A DNA stretch of 64,000 nucleotides from QHXQ01 sp963788965 (GCA_963788965.1 CAWBIK010000006.1:620001-684000); one strand, 5' to 3'. Shown: positions 48,208-59,748, numbered from the stretch's first letter. Notes: generated by a model not told the origin, from the sequence alone. Numbers and translations are program-made.

Positions 48208-49964
48208 TCGCCCGGCTGCAACTGCACCGGCAGCCAACCGCGCACGCTATTGATCAGCCACAGCCGCGCGCATCGGGCCAACTGTGCGCGCGTGATGATG
48301 CGTTCTTCAATCTCACCCTGAGCCAGCAACTCGGCGCGCAACGTGCCCGCTAACAGGCCGCACGCGCGCGGCGGTGTGTAGCGCCGGCCGGCAAGCTCGA
48401 CGACGAGATTGCCGTTGGTGAACTCGGTCAACTCTCCGTCCTCATTCCAGAGCAGCACGTCGAAGGCGCGCGGATGTCGGGCGCGATGCTGTTCGTAGAG
48501 ATCGCGCCGGGTCGTCTTGTGATAAAGGAAAACGTTGGCGCGCAAGACGGGCGTTGTGGCTAATGCGACCGGCGCGGGCGTAGCTGACGGTTCATCAAGC
48601 GGCGCGCTTTCGACGTGCAGCGTGCCGTTTTGTGACAACAGCAAGCGGACGCGGCGAGCCTCGTGGGCATGAGTCTGCGCGTGTTGCGTGAGCGCCGCGC
48701 GTGCATCGTCTAGTGAGAAGGGATAAGCGAAATAGTGGGCGGATGATGTGAGCCGGTCAAGATGCCGGGTCAATAATGTGTACTGACCATGTTCAAGCTT
48801 GAGCGTTTCCAGTAGTTGAAATTGTGGCTGATCGTAGGTCAGCAGCGCGGCCTTTGTGAGTGCTTCGTGATATTCGTCGGTCGCGGTTGAGTCCCACGTG
48901 ATACCGCCGCCGATGCCGTACTCGGCCGACTCGGTTTCCGTGTCAACGAGTGCTGTCCTGATGGCGACGTTGAAGACGGCTTCGCGTGCCGGTGTGACGA
49001 AGCCGACGCTGCCGCAGTAGACGTGCCGGGGCGAATCTTCGCGCGCGGCGATGAGACGCATCGTGCTGACCTTTGGCGCACCTGTGACAGAGCCGGATGG
49101 AAAGAGCGCCGCGAAGATGTCTGACAAGGTTATGTCCGGTCGGGTCTGCGCCGCCACGGTCGAGGTCATCTGTAAGACGGTCGGGTAATGTTCGACGCGG
49201 CAGAGTTCGCGGACTTCGACCGTGCCGGTCTGCGCGATGCGCCCCAGATCGTTGCGCATCAGATCGACGATCATGATGTTCTCGGCCCGGTTCTTCTCAG
49301 AGTTGGCGAGCCAGCGCGTTTGTTGCTCGTCCTCTTCGAGCCAGCGCCCGCGCCGCGCCGTGCCCTTCATCGGGCGCGTGATGATCTCTTGGTTGCGCCA
49401 GTGGAAAAAAAGTTCCGGCGAGGCCGACAGGATTCGTTGGCGACCCGTGTTGAGATAGGCGCAGTAACGCGCCTGCTGCCGGGCGGCGAGATGTTGATAG
49501 AACGCGAGGTCGTCGCCCCGGAAGCGCGCGCGCAAGCGGATCGTGTAGTTGGCTTGATAGGTGTCGCCGCGCGCGATGGCGGCGCGTAAGGCCGCGACGT
49601 TGTGTTGATAGTCCGGCCAAGCAGTGGCCGGCGTCCAATCGGAGAGTTGATAAGCGCATGCACGTTCGTCGAGTGCAGCCACGGCAGGCGCGTGGAAGAG
49701 GCCGAACCAGAGCAGCGGCCAGCTTGCACCGGGGCGGACGGTCAGGGCCGAATCGAACGCGGGCGCGGCTTCATAACTGACGTAGCCGCCCGCGTACAAC
49801 CCGGCCGCCGTCGCTTGCTCGACCGCACGCAAGGCCGGTTTCACTTCAGCCAACGTGTGCGCCGCGATCACTTCGAGCGGCTGCTCGAAGCAGAGACGTT
49901 GCAGCCGGCCCTTGTGGTCAGCAAAATCGAATAGCAGCAACACGTCTGTCGGCGCACACGTCAT
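48183..49964 (-). CDS. PabB-PabC fusion (aminodeoxychorismate synthase component I / lyase)
   Basis: A 593-residue fusion for p-aminobenzoate, the folate precursor. The N-terminal part (about 1-345) is the chorismate-binding PabB domain with TRPMKGTARRGRW (equivalent of the PIKGT motif with the catalytic Lys), NSEKNRAENIMIVDLMRNDLGR, FPSGSVTGAPKVSTMRLI and YGIGGGITWDS. The C-terminal part (about 350-593) is a class IV PLP aminotransferase fold lyase (FDVLLWNEDGELTEFTNGNLVVEL, LLAGTLRAELLAQGEIEERIIT). Makes PABA with a separate PabA amidotransferase. ATG start at 49964. Confidence 0.94.
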   Translation of the reverse strand: MTCAPTDVLLLFDFADHKGRLQRLCFEQPLEVIAAHTLAEVKPALRAVEQATAAGLYAGGYVSYEAAPAFDSALTVRPGASWPLLWFGLFHAPAVAALDERACAYQLSDWTPATAWPDYQHNVAALRAAIARGDTYQANYTIRLRARFRGDDLAFYQHLAARQQARYCAYLNTGRQRILSASPELFFHWRNQEIITRPMKGTARRGRWLEEDEQQTRWLANSEKNRAENIMIVDLMRNDLGRIAQTGTVEVRELCRVEHYPTVLQMTSTVAAQTRPDITLSDIFAALFPSGSVTGAPKVSTMRLIAAREDSPRHVYCGSVGFVTPAREAVFNVAIRTALVDTETESAEYGIGGGITWDSTATDEYHEALTKAALLTYDQPQFQLLETLKLEHGQYTLLTRHLDRLTSSAHYFAYPFSLDDARAALTQHAQTHAHEARRVRLLLSQNGTLHVESAPLDEPSATPAPVALATTPVLRANVFLYHKTTRRDLYEQHRARHPRAFDVLLWNEDGELTEFTNGNLVVELAGRRYTPPRACGLLAGTLRAELLAQGEIEERIITRAQLARCARLWLINSVRGWLPVQLQPGDHFLSGNN

Positions 49965-50475
49965 AAGAACTCGTTAAGCGAATGATCCAAAAAAGTAGAC
50001 TTAAAATCCAAAAAATCGGAGTCGTGCGCCAACCTCACACAGGAAAGAGCGCGGAACAAGCTGGATAAAAACTGGCGGCAGTTGGAACAAGATTTGCAAA
50101 CTTGTGCGAACCCTTGAATCAGGCCACAGCGCAACACACTACGCCACTCACGGCTTGAGCCGCAATCATCATCAATGCTTATCCATCTGATAAAGTTTTT
50201 TAGTTTTGCTGATAGTCGCCGGTCTATGTAGAATGCGGCGCACGTTCGCGTTGGCAGCGTTCGTTTCCATCCTTCATTCGTGTGACAGGTTCTCAAGTGC
50301 GTTCTATTCGGGTGGCATTATAGGTCAGCCGTAACCAGACTCTGCAATCAGCCTGCACGGCGGCGCGTCGCATCTTGGCCCGCGCCGGCAAACAGTTTCA
50401 GTTCGCACGCGTGGCCGCCGGCCACGTCTGCTGCGACCATACGCACGTAAACATCGCATCTTCGGAGATGAGCCC
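49965..50475. other. Intergenic region with promoter and long leader of the first Oar-like gene
   Basis: No supported gene. It holds a sigma-70 type promoter at 50206-50234 and then about 235 bases of leader, including a GC hairpin (CGTGGCC/GGCCACG around 50411-50429). I did not recognise a known riboswitch in the leader. Confidence 0.5.
50206..50234 (+). promoter_or_regulatory. Promoter of the first Oar-like receptor gene
   Basis: TTGCTG (50206-50211), a 17-base spacer and TAGAAT (50229-50234). The transcript start would be near 50241, giving a leader of about 235 bases before ATG 50476. Confidence 0.5.
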
Positions 50476-53400
50476 ATGACAATGAAAAGCTTCTTGCGCT
50501 GCCTGCTGTGCCTCGTGTTGTTGACGGGTAGTTTGAGCGCGACGCTAGCACAAGGCACGGCGTCGCGTGTCACCGGCGTCGTAACCGATCAAGCGGGCGC
50601 GGTCGTCGCCGACGCCGCCGTGACCTTGACCAACGAGGGCACGAAAGTTTCCTTCAGCACGCAATCAACCTCGAACGGCACTTATGTCTTCGACTCGGTG
50701 CAGGTCGGCGTCTATAGCGTCGCGGTCGAGAAGCAGGGCTTTAAGAAATTCGTCTCGACCGGCAATCAGGTTAACGTCAATCAGCCCGCGACCGTTGACG
50801 CGCCGCTCGAAGCGGGCGGCGTGAGCGACGTGGTGACTGTGGTTGGTTCGGCCGAGTTGGTGCAGACGAGCAGTTCGGGCAACTTCGGCAACACCGTCGA
50901 GCAGCGTTCGCTCGAAGCCTTGCCTATCGTCGGCACGCGCGGGCGCAACCCGCTCGACTTCATCTCGTTGCAACCGGGCGTGATCGGCAACTCGCGCGCG
51001 GGCACGGGCGGCAACACGGGCGGCAACGTCCACGTCCACGGCGCGCGCGACCGCGCCTTTAACTTCACGCTCGACGGCATCGACATCAACGAGTCGAGCG
51101 CGGGCGGCTCGAACTTCACGCCGCTGCGGCCGAACCCTGACTCCATCGAACAGTTTCAGGTTGTGACCGGCAACTTCACGGCCGAGTTGGGTCGTTCATC
51201 CGGCGCGCAGGTGTCGCTCGTGACGCGCTCAGGCTCAGACGAATTTCACGGCACGCTGTTCGAGTTGTATCGCACGCCGCGTTTGAACGCCAACGAGTAC
51301 GAGAACAACTTGAACGGGCGCGACAAGAATCAGTTCGTGCAGCACATCTTCGGCGGCAGCATCGGCGGCCCCGTCTATTTCCCGAACTTCGGCGAAGGCA
51401 ACGACCCCATCTATAACGGGCGCGAGCATAAGACCTACTTCTTTACCAACGTGCAACTGCTGCGCGCCACGCAGTCGATCCTTGTGACGCGCACGGTCTA
51501 TACGGCGCAAGCGCGGCAAGGTGTGTTCCGCTACTTCGTCGTCGATCCGAATACGCCGTTCTCAATTAACGGCACGCGGATCACACAGAACAGTTCTGCG
51601 CTCGTTAACGGCAACGGCGGCGTACTGGCCGGCGTGCCCACCTGCACGGCTGCGATCACGACCAACTGCATCGCCACTTACAATGTCGTGCAACGCGATC
51701 CCTTGTGCGCCACGCAGCCCGCGAACTGTGGGCTTGATCCGACGACGCAACGGCTTATCAACGCCGCGCCGCTGCCCAACTCGTTCGCCGCCGCGGGCGA
51801 CGCGCTCAACACCGCGGCCCTTTTATTCGCCGCGCCCTCGACCGAGCGGCAGTATGACTTCGTGGCTAAAGTCGATCACGCATTCAACGAGCGCAACACG
51901 ATGTACGTGCGTTATTCGCAAGGCTCGCAGACGACGTTGGGCGACAACGGCAACGGCGGCTTGCGTTCGTTCCCCGATAGCGAGTTCAACTTCGTGGACA
52001 CGTTCCGCAACCCGAAGAACGTCGCGGTTAACTATCGTTGGACGCCGACCAGCCGCATCACCAACGAGTTCGTCGTCGGCCTCAACAAGTTCGCCTTCAG
52101 CTTCAACAACCCCGACCCGAACCCTGTGCCGTTCATCCTGAACCTGCCGCGTGATCCGTTCAACTCAAGCCCGCCGATCAACAACCGGCGCGCGATCACG
52201 ACCTATCAACTCGTCGATAATCTGAGCTTCGTCAAAGGCGGGCATATCTATCGCGGCGGCGTCAATTTGCGTTTCCAGAAGCACGACGACATACGCAGTT
52301 CCGTCGGCGGCTTCAACACGAACCTCGTGGTGACTTTCTCGCGCACGATCAACGCGCCCGGCTCGGCCTTCAACCTGCCCGCCGCGTCCACGACGACTTT
52401 GGCCGGCATCAACTCGACGGATCGCAACAACCTACAGTCAGCCGTTAACGATCTGCTCGGCCGCGTCGGCGCGTTGCAACAGTCGTTCGTCGCGCAAAGC
52501 GATGCGGCTTATGCGCCCGCGGGCACGCTGTTCCTGTTCAATGCCCGCTACAACGAATACGATTTCTACATACAGGACACGTGGAAACTGCGGCCGAACC
52601 TGACCGTCGATTACGGTCTGCGTTGGGAGCCGAAGCTCAGCCCGCGCGGCGGCGACGGCAGCCCAGTCCTGCGCCCCGACCGGCCGATTCGTCTGGGCGA
52701 AGCGCCGTCCGATCAGATCAAGTGGGTCGAAGGTAAACTGTTCGACGACGATTGGAACAACTTCGCGCCGACCATCGGCTTCGCGTGGGACCCGTTCAAA
52801 GACGGCAAGACTTCGATCCGCGCCAACTATCGCTTGGCTTACGACCGCATGAACACGTTCATCACGTCGTCGTCCATCTTCCCGAACACGCCGGGCACGT
52901 CGCTCGGTCTTGAGAACCGCACCTTCGGCACGCAAGCGAACGAGGTGGGACGCGTCCGCTTCGGGTTGCCCGCGATCACAACGTCGGGCACGCCGGGGCA
53001 ACTGCGCCAGCCCGTGCCGTTCTCTACGACCGCCATCACCGTCTTCGATCCAAGCACGCGCTTTCCCAAGACCAGCCAGTGGGGCTTGAGCATACAACGC
53101 GAGATCGGGCACAAGTTCGTGGCCGAGATCAACTATATCGGCCGGCGGGCCGCAGGGTTGTTCGGCGCGTATGACGTTAATCAAGCCAACGTCTTTGCGC
53201 GCGATGCACGCTTCCCGAATGAGAGTTTCCTCGACGCCTTCAACGCGTTGCGCGCAAGTACGACCGCGACCAGCCCGCTCATCAACGCGCTGCTCACGGG
53301 CAGCGCGACGAACAACGCCGGCTCGACGCAGTTTCGCTCACTCTTCTCGTCCGAACTATCGCAAGGTTCGGTGGCGACGGCGGCATTCACTTTGTCGCAG

Positions 53401-54306
53401 CGGTTGACTGGCACGCAACGCACCATCGTAGCGAACGGTTTCAGCCCGTTCTTCTTCCAGCCTTACCCGCAGTTCACCGGCGCGGTCAACGTGATCGACA
53501 GCAACGACTTCTCGACCTATCACGGTTTGGAAGCACAGGTCACACGCCGGGCCGGGCGCGGCTTGCTGCTGCAAGCGAGTTACACCTTTGCCAAGTCGCT
53601 TGACACACGCTCGTTCGATCCGGCCTTCACGGTGGTCGCGCGCACAACGTCCACGACGAACGCGTCGCCCTCTGCGGTCAACACGCCGTTCGACATACGC
53701 AACCGCCGTCTGAACTACGCACGCTCGGACTTCGACAAGACGCACGCGCTGCAAGGCTACGCGGTTTATGATCTGCCGTTCGGACGCAACCGGCGTTTTC
53801 TCGGCGACGTGAACCCGGTGGTCAATCAGATCGTCGGCGGTTGGGAACTGGCGAGTTCGTTCGTGCTGCAAAGTGGTCGCCCCTTCACGGTCTATTCGGG
53901 CGCGTTCACCTTGAGCAACGTTGTGCTCTCGACGGCGAACTGTAACGGCTGTTCGCCTTCGATGTCCGGCGTTGTGCAGGATCAGGGCACGAACTACATC
54001 TTCTCGCCCGACGAGCGCGCACGCTTCTCCGCGCCTGCGCCGGGGCAGCAGGGCAACACGCCGCGCAACTTCTTTACCGGGCCGCGCTTCTTCAACATGG
54101 ATATGACGGTGCGCAAGCGTTTTCACTTCAACGAACAACGCAACCTTGAGTTGCGCGCCGACATCAGCAACTTGACCAACACGCCGTCGTTCGAGTTTCC
54201 GATCAGCACCACCAGTTCGATTGCGTCCGGTACGTTCGGGCGCGTCCGCGACAGCGTGAACAGCAGTTCACGGCGCATGCAAATCGGGGTCAAGTTCAAC
54301 TTCTAA
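50476..54306 (+). CDS. Oar-like TonB-dependent receptor with carboxypeptidase-regulatory domain
   Basis: A 1276-residue outer membrane protein. Signal peptide (MTMKSFLRCLLCLVLLTGSLSATLAQ), then a carboxypeptidase-regulatory/CNA-B-like domain (about 30-110: GVVTDQAGAVVADAAVTLTN), a plug domain (about 130-260: GARDRAFNFTLDGIDINE, AELGRSSGAQVSLVTRSGSDEFHGTLFE) and a long beta-barrel ending in the outer membrane signal QIGVKFNF. This is the Oar type, greatly expanded in acidobacteria, usually linked to polysaccharide or large-substrate uptake. Intact frame. A paralogue follows after 265 bases. Confidence 0.9.
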   Translation: MTMKSFLRCLLCLVLLTGSLSATLAQGTASRVTGVVTDQAGAVVADAAVTLTNEGTKVSFSTQSTSNGTYVFDSVQVGVYSVAVEKQGFKKFVSTGNQVNVNQPATVDAPLEAGGVSDVVTVVGSAELVQTSSSGNFGNTVEQRSLEALPIVGTRGRNPLDFISLQPGVIGNSRAGTGGNTGGNVHVHGARDRAFNFTLDGIDINESSAGGSNFTPLRPNPDSIEQFQVVTGNFTAELGRSSGAQVSLVTRSGSDEFHGTLFELYRTPRLNANEYENNLNGRDKNQFVQHIFGGSIGGPVYFPNFGEGNDPIYNGREHKTYFFTNVQLLRATQSILVTRTVYTAQARQGVFRYFVVDPNTPFSINGTRITQNSSALVNGNGGVLAGVPTCTAAITTNCIATYNVVQRDPLCATQPANCGLDPTTQRLINAAPLPNSFAAAGDALNTAALLFAAPSTERQYDFVAKVDHAFNERNTMYVRYSQGSQTTLGDNGNGGLRSFPDSEFNFVDTFRNPKNVAVNYRWTPTSRITNEFVVGLNKFAFSFNNPDPNPVPFILNLPRDPFNSSPPINNRRAITTYQLVDNLSFVKGGHIYRGGVNLRFQKHDDIRSSVGGFNTNLVVTFSRTINAPGSAFNLPAASTTTLAGINSTDRNNLQSAVNDLLGRVGALQQSFVAQSDAAYAPAGTLFLFNARYNEYDFYIQDTWKLRPNLTVDYGLRWEPKLSPRGGDGSPVLRPDRPIRLGEAPSDQIKWVEGKLFDDDWNNFAPTIGFAWDPFKDGKTSIRANYRLAYDRMNTFITSSSIFPNTPGTSLGLENRTFGTQANEVGRVRFGLPAITTSGTPGQLRQPVPFSTTAITVFDPSTRFPKTSQWGLSIQREIGHKFVAEINYIGRRAAGLFGAYDVNQANVFARDARFPNESFLDAFNALRASTTATSPLINALLTGSATNNAGSTQFRSLFSSELSQGSVATAAFTLSQRLTGTQRTIVANGFSPFFFQPYPQFTGAVNVIDSNDFSTYHGLEAQVTRRAGRGLLLQASYTFAKSLDTRSFDPAFTVVARTTSTTNASPSAVNTPFDIRNRRLNYARSDFDKTHALQGYAVYDLPFGRNRRFLGDVNPVVNQIVGGWELASSFVLQSGRPFTVYSGAFTLSNVVLSTANCNGCSPSMSGVVQDQGTNYIFSPDERARFSAPAPGQQGNTPRNFFTGPRFFNMDMTVRKRFHFNEQRNLELRADISNLTNTPSFEFPISTTSSIASGTFGRVRDSVNSSSRRMQIGVKFNF

Positions 54307-54571
54307 CCTGCGCCGCGCGCCCGGTTGCGCCGCCAACTTCGGCGCAACCGGGCCGCGCCTGTGCGCATGATAATAGTGCTTGCCCACGCGCATACGGCCG
54401 GTGTATAAGACTGAGCAATTCCGTCGGCGGTCGGCCTTGAACCGCCACAGCAGTCAAACAGCGGCTCGCACTCGTTTACATTCCAGCCGGCGCGGTCTGC
54501 GCCTTGTGCGCGGCGGCCGGGCTTCTGCGATTGATGCCAGTATTTGCTACGAAATGAAAAGGGAGCACCCC

Positions 54572-57500
54572 ATGAGACACCACCTGAAGTTTGTATGCCG
54601 GATGGCCATCTTGGCCGTCGTGTGCTGTGCGGGCCAGAGCGGCGCGTTCGCGCAGGAGACGACCGGCTCGCTCAACGGCACGGTCACCGACACCTCTGGC
54701 GCGGCGGTCGCGGGCGCAACCGTGACGATTACCGATCAGGAGAAGAAGATCGATGTGCGGACCGTCACGACGGGCGACGAAGGGACATACTCAGTGCCGA
54801 ACCTTTCGGTCGGCTTGTATTCGGTGACGGTCGAGGCCCCGAATTTTAAGAAGACTGTCCAGTCCAATATCAAACTCGATCTCGGCCAGCGCCGTTCGCT
54901 CGATCTGTCGATGGAAGCGGGCAACATCGCCGAAGTCGTGACGGTCGAAGCCGACCCCGTGGCGGTCGAGTTGACGACGCCGACCGTCTCCACCGTCATC
55001 AATGGCGATCAAGTGCGCGAACTGTCGATCAATAACAGAAATTTTGTCTCGCTCGTCACACTCGCGCCGGGCGTCACGAACGATCTGGAAGACTTGGTCT
55101 TCACCGGGACGAACAACCCTGAGACGCAAGTGGTTAATCGCACACTGATCTCTGTGAACGGTGCGCGCAGCACGCAAAACACCTTCACGGTTGACGGCGC
55201 GGACGTGACCGACCGTGGCTCTAACCTGACGATTCAAGCCTATCCGAGCGTCGATTCGATTGGCGAGTTCAAGGTCTTACGCAGTCTCTATCCGGCGGAG
55301 TCGGGGCGCAGCGGCGGCGGGCAGATCAACGTCATCACCCGCTCCGGCGGTGAGCAATATCACGGCAGCGCGTTCGAGTTCATCCGCAACGAAGCGTTCA
55401 ACGCCAACGACTTTCAAACCAATCGCACGCCCGCGCTCAGAACCACGCTCGGCGTCGATCCCGACACCGGCAAAGTTAAGCGCCGCCCGTTCCGTTACAA
55501 CAACTACGGCTTCACCGTGGGCGGGCCCGTGCAGTTCTTCAACTTCGGCGAAGGCCCTCCGGGCGGCAGCATCTTCAAGAAACTTGAGAAGACATTCTTC
55601 TTCTTCTCGGAAGAACAACGCCGCGACACGCGCTATCCAACCATCTCCACGCGCAACAGTAATCCCGGTGCAGCGCCGACCGCGCAGATGAAGCAGGGCA
55701 TCTTCCCCGTCGATATCTGCCTGCGCGCCACAAGCGCGACGACTTGCACCGATGTCTTGCGGGCGGGCACGCCTTTGGGGACGCGCGTGCCGATCAGCGG
55801 CGTGGCGCAACAGTATGTCAATGCCATCTGGAACAAGCTTCCAGAGCCGACTGATCCGGCAACGCTCAACCTCGATTTCCCGGCTTTGAACACGGCCAAG
55901 TTCCGGCAGGAGATCATCAAGATCGATCACAGCTTCAGCGACAAACTCAGTGCGTTCTTCCGCTATCAGCGCGATAAGATTCCCACGCTCGATGCCGACG
56001 GCTCGATTGGCACGCGCTCGAATCTGCCCTTCGTCAACCAAATGGAGTCCAACTCGCCCGGCAAGGCGTACACGCTTCAGGCCAGTTACATTTTTAGTCC
56101 CAACGTGATCTTTGAAGGTCGTTATAGCTATGGCTACGGCGCGATCTTCACGAACACCACGGGCTTGCTGGCTAAAGACGTGTCGCCGATTGCGGTTAAT
56201 CTGCCCTACCAGAGCGTGCGCGATGTCGTCCCGATTGTGGGCATCCTCGGCTTTAGCACCCTGACCGGGTTCAGCAACTACAACAACTTCTCTTGGAAAC
56301 GAAACTTCAGCGGCAGCATGACGTGGATCAGCGGCGACCACACGATGAAGTACGGCGCGGTCTATTCGCGCTATCGCAAGAATGAAAATGCCCTGTCGGG
56401 CACGAATCAAGGCTCGTTCACCGCCTTCAATAACACGATCCCGACCGTGACCAGCGCAAGCGTGCGCGCGCCCGGCGTCGCCAACACGGCGCTCAACAAC
56501 CTGTATCAAGGCTGGGCCAATTTCTTGCAGGGCAACAACGTCACCTTCACGCAGTCGAAGCTCGACTTGACGGCCGATCTGCGGCAACAAAATCTCGAAG
56601 GGTTCGCGCAGGACGAATGGCGCGCGCGGCGCAATCTGACCGTGTACGCGGGCGTGCGCTATTCTTACTTCGGCCCGCGTGGGACAAGAACGGGCAACTC
56701 GCCAACTTCGTGCCAAGCTTGTGGGACCCGACCAAAGCGCCGCAAGTAACCGGCGCTGGCAACCGCGTCGTCGGCACAGGCAACTTCTGCAACGGCCTCG
56801 TCGTCAACGCGCAAAACTATACGACCGGGCCGGCCGTCTTCAACTGCGCGCCGATTGCTTCGCCGTGGGGCAAATACGTGTACCAAGCCTCGAAGCGTGA
56901 TTTCGCGCCGCGCCTCGGCCTCGCGTGGGACCCGTTCGGGAAGGGCACAACCTCGATTCGCACCGGCTATGGGATCTATCACGAGCAGATTCCGGTCAGC
57001 ACGATTGAACTGCTCACCGTCAACCCGCCGTATCAGGAAACCGTCACCGTCCTGAACACGACGCTCGACAGTCCGATCCCGCCGGGGCAGACCGTGACGG
57101 TCGCGTCTTCGCTCACGCCGCAATCGCTCTCGCGCAGTATTCAGTCAGACCTCGACACGCCGTACATGCAACACTGGTCGTTGGACGTGCAGCACCAGTT
57201 CGGCGCGAAGACGGTTCTGACCGTCGGCTACTACGGCTCGAAGGGCACGCACCTGATCGGCTTTACCGAATACAACGATCTGCCGCTCAACAAAGCCCTG
57301 ACCACGCAATGCGCGACCGGCACTAACACGCTACAGACACCGGGCGCGGCCACCGTGCTCTGCATGACGCCGGGCACGGCCTTTACGGCCACGCCTGCGA
57401 TCCTCGATCAGATTCGCCCGTTCCGTGGTTATCGTTCGGTCAACATTCTCGAAAGCCGTTACAACTCGAACTACCACGGGATGCAGGTCTTCTTGCAGCG

Positions 57501-58203
57501 TCGCTTCGCGGGCGCATCGCAGGCCAATGTGGCCTACACTTGGTCGAAGAACTTGACCGACAATCAAACGTCTTCGGTCAACGCCGCGCCGCAGGATGCC
57601 TTCAACATCAGGGCCGAATACGGCCGCGCCATACTCGACCGGCGGCACGTCCTGAACATCAACTACATCTATGAACTGCCGTTCTTCAGCGAGCAGCGAA
57701 ATCTCGTCGGCAAACTCTTGGGCGGCTGGCAGGCATCGGGCATCATGAGTTACTCCACGGGCTTGCCCTTTACCGTGAGCTACGCGACTTACGATCCCAC
57801 GGGCATCGGCTTTATCCCGGCGGCCGTCGCCGGCGGGCGGCCGAGTCTGCTCTGCGACCCGAACGAGAATGCGCCGCATACGGTTGACCAATGGTTCAAC
57901 GCGGGTTGCTTCACGCCGCAGACCGCAGCCGGCGCAACCGGCGTCCCCAATGTGGCCGGCAACGCGCCGCGCGGCGCGGTCGATGGCCCGCCCACCAAGC
58001 GCGTTGACTTTACGATGACCAAGAACCTGCTCTTTAGCGAGAGCGTGAAGGTGCAACTCCGGGCCGAGGCGTTCAATGTGTTCAATCACACGAACTTCAG
58101 AAACCTCAGCACCAGTCGCGCCCTCACCAATACGACCTTCGGCCAAGTGTCCAGCTTCCGCGACCCGCGCATCATGCAGTTCGCCGTGAAGTTCTACTGG
58201 TAA
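54572..58203 (+). CDS. Second Oar-like TonB-dependent receptor (one frameshift)
   Basis: About 1210 residues, paralogous to its left neighbour. ATG 54572 follows AGGGAG and encodes a signal peptide (MRHHLKFVCRMAILAVVCCA). Carboxypeptidase-regulatory domain (GTVTDTSGAAVAGATVTITD), plug (VNGARSTQNTFTVDGADVTDRGS, AESGRSGGGQINVITRSGGEQYHGSAFEF) and beta-barrel ending in FAVKFYW. Near 56676 one G is missing; restoring it joins VRYSYFGP to AWDKNGQLANFVPSLWDP. Expected in the outer membrane. Substrate unknown. Confidence 0.87.
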
Positions 58204-58230
58204 AGGTTCGGCCACTCGCGGATAAAAACC

Positions 58231-58267
58231 TGCGCCCGTCGTTGTTCGTCCAACAACGACGGGCGCA
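58231..58267. terminator. Strong intergenic hairpin after second Oar-like gene
   Basis: A 15-bp perfect stem, GCGCCCGTCGTTGTT (58232-58246) with AACAACGACGGGCGC (58252-58266), loop CGTCC, 28 bases after the receptor stop. There is no T tract, so it may act as a Rho-dependent end or 3' stabiliser. Confidence 0.65.
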
Positions 58268-58285
58268 CTCGCTTGAGTTACGCGC

Positions 58286-58291
58286 TATAAT
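58286..58291 (+). promoter_or_regulatory. -10 box of nagA
   Basis: A perfect TATAAT (58286-58291) only 12 bases before the ATG, so a transcript starting at the usual distance would have a leader of just a few bases. I see no good -35 box at the right spacing. Confidence 0.4.
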
Positions 58292-58303
58292 TCTTGTGCC
58301 TGC

Positions 58304-59503
58304 ATGAACACCGAAACTGATCAGTCGTCGTCGCTGCTGCTACGTGGCGCACGCGTTGTTTTGCCTGAGCGCGTCATCGAGCGCGGCAGCGTGCTCGTCG
58401 TTGATGGTCGCATCCGGCACGTTGGCGACGATGACGACAACGCGCACGCCGCCGCGCCGTCTGTCATAGACCTACCCGCGCTCACGCTCGCACCCGGCTT
58501 CATCGACGTTCATTTTCACGGCGCGCTCGGCGTAGATATGATGACGGCGAACGCGGCCGACCTGCACCGCGTCGCGCGCTTCCTCGCCGCCGAAGGCGTC
58601 ACCGGCTGGCTGCCGACGCTTGTGCCCGCGCCCGATGAAGACTATGCAAACGCGGTCACGGCGATTGACGAGTTCATGCGCGACCAAGACACGCGGCCCG
58701 CCGCTGCACGCGCGCTCGGCGTCCACTACGAAGGCCCGTTCGTCAATCGCGCACAGTGCGGCGCGTTGCGCCTACCTTACTTTCGCACGTATCAAACCCA
58801 CGCCGACATCGAACGCTTGCCGCGCGTCCGCGCCGCTTCGGCCGCACACATGATCACGGTCGCGCCGGAGATCGACGGCGGCATCGAGTTAGTGCGCGCA
58901 CTGACGGCGCGCGGTTGGCTCGTCTCTATCGGGCACACGCGCGCCGACCTTGCGACCCTCGACGCCGCATGCGCGGCCGGCGCGCGCCACATGACCCACT
59001 TCTTCAACGCCATGTCGCCGCTCCATCATCGCGCGCCCGGCCCCATCGGCTGGGGCCTCACGCGCGACGACGTAAGCTGCGACGTGATCGCCGACGGCAT
59101 CCACACAGACCCGCTCATGCTCCGGCTCGCCTTGCGCTGCAAGACGCCCGCGCGCCTGCTCGTCATCAGCGACGCGGTTGCGCCCACGGGCCTCGGCGAC
59201 GGCGACTATCAACTCTGGGGCGAGACTGTCTCGGTCACAAACGGGCGCACACAAAACGAACGGGGCAGCATCGCCGGCTCGGTCACCACGATGCGCGCCG
59301 GGGCGGCGCTCATGCACACGCTCGGCGTCGCCCCGCCCGACCTCGCACGCATCACCGCGCACAATCCCGCGCGCCTGCTCGGCTGCGCCCACGACTGTGG
59401 CTCAATCCAACCCGGCCAGCGCGCCGATCTCATCGCGCTCGACACAGACGGGCGCGTGCGGCTCACGCTCGTCGGCGGCCGCGTAGCCTTCTCAGATGTT
59501 TGA
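58304..59503 (+). CDS. nagA: N-acetylglucosamine-6-phosphate deacetylase NagA
   Basis: A 399-residue amidohydrolase that deacetylates GlcNAc-6-P in amino-sugar use and cell wall recycling. Markers: LAPGFIDVHFHGALGVDMM (the NagA version of the HxH metal site), VHYEGPFVN (Glu metal ligand), SIGHTRADL, THFFNAMSPLHHRAPG, SDAVAPTG (catalytic Asp) and NPARLLG. Complete. It could act with the GlcNAc released by the NagZ-like enzyme 14 kb upstream, but there is no direct link. Confidence 0.95.
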   Translation: MNTETDQSSSLLLRGARVVLPERVIERGSVLVVDGRIRHVGDDDDNAHAAAPSVIDLPALTLAPGFIDVHFHGALGVDMMTANAADLHRVARFLAAEGVTGWLPTLVPAPDEDYANAVTAIDEFMRDQDTRPAAARALGVHYEGPFVNRAQCGALRLPYFRTYQTHADIERLPRVRAASAAHMITVAPEIDGGIELVRALTARGWLVSIGHTRADLATLDAACAAGARHMTHFFNAMSPLHHRAPGPIGWGLTRDDVSCDVIADGIHTDPLMLRLALRCKTPARLLVISDAVAPTGLGDGDYQLWGETVSVTNGRTQNERGSIAGSVTTMRAGAALMHTLGVAPPDLARITAHNPARLLGCAHDCGSIQPGQRADLIALDTDGRVRLTLVGGRVAFSDV

Positions 59504-59606
59504 ACGTGGATAGAAGAATAGCCAGCAGGAGGACCTTGAGCCTCACCGGCATCGGAAGCATGAGGATGCCGAACCGGAACACTCATGGTAACAATCACAA
59601 GCGCCG

Positions 59607-59630
59607 GGTGGTGGGGCGATAGTGTGTTGC
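59607..59630 (+). repeat. Left terminal inverted repeat of IS1-family element
   Basis: 24 bp, GGTGGTGGGG then CGATAGTGTGTTGC. Preceded by AAGCGCCG (59599-59606). Confidence 0.88.
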
Positions 59631-59748
59631 CCGTCCTCAAGTGTGGTACGCGAATTTCTTGCAACCGCCTATTAGTGTAAATCGTATCTTAGTGTGAAGG
59701 GTGCTCCCCAAACAGGCAGAAATGTTTCCTGTAACACGGAGGATGGTC

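Noticed and set aside
55277..56716. A 479-codon open frame on the minus strand
   Set aside because: Antisense shadow of the second Oar-like receptor; no ribosome site and no recognisable domain.
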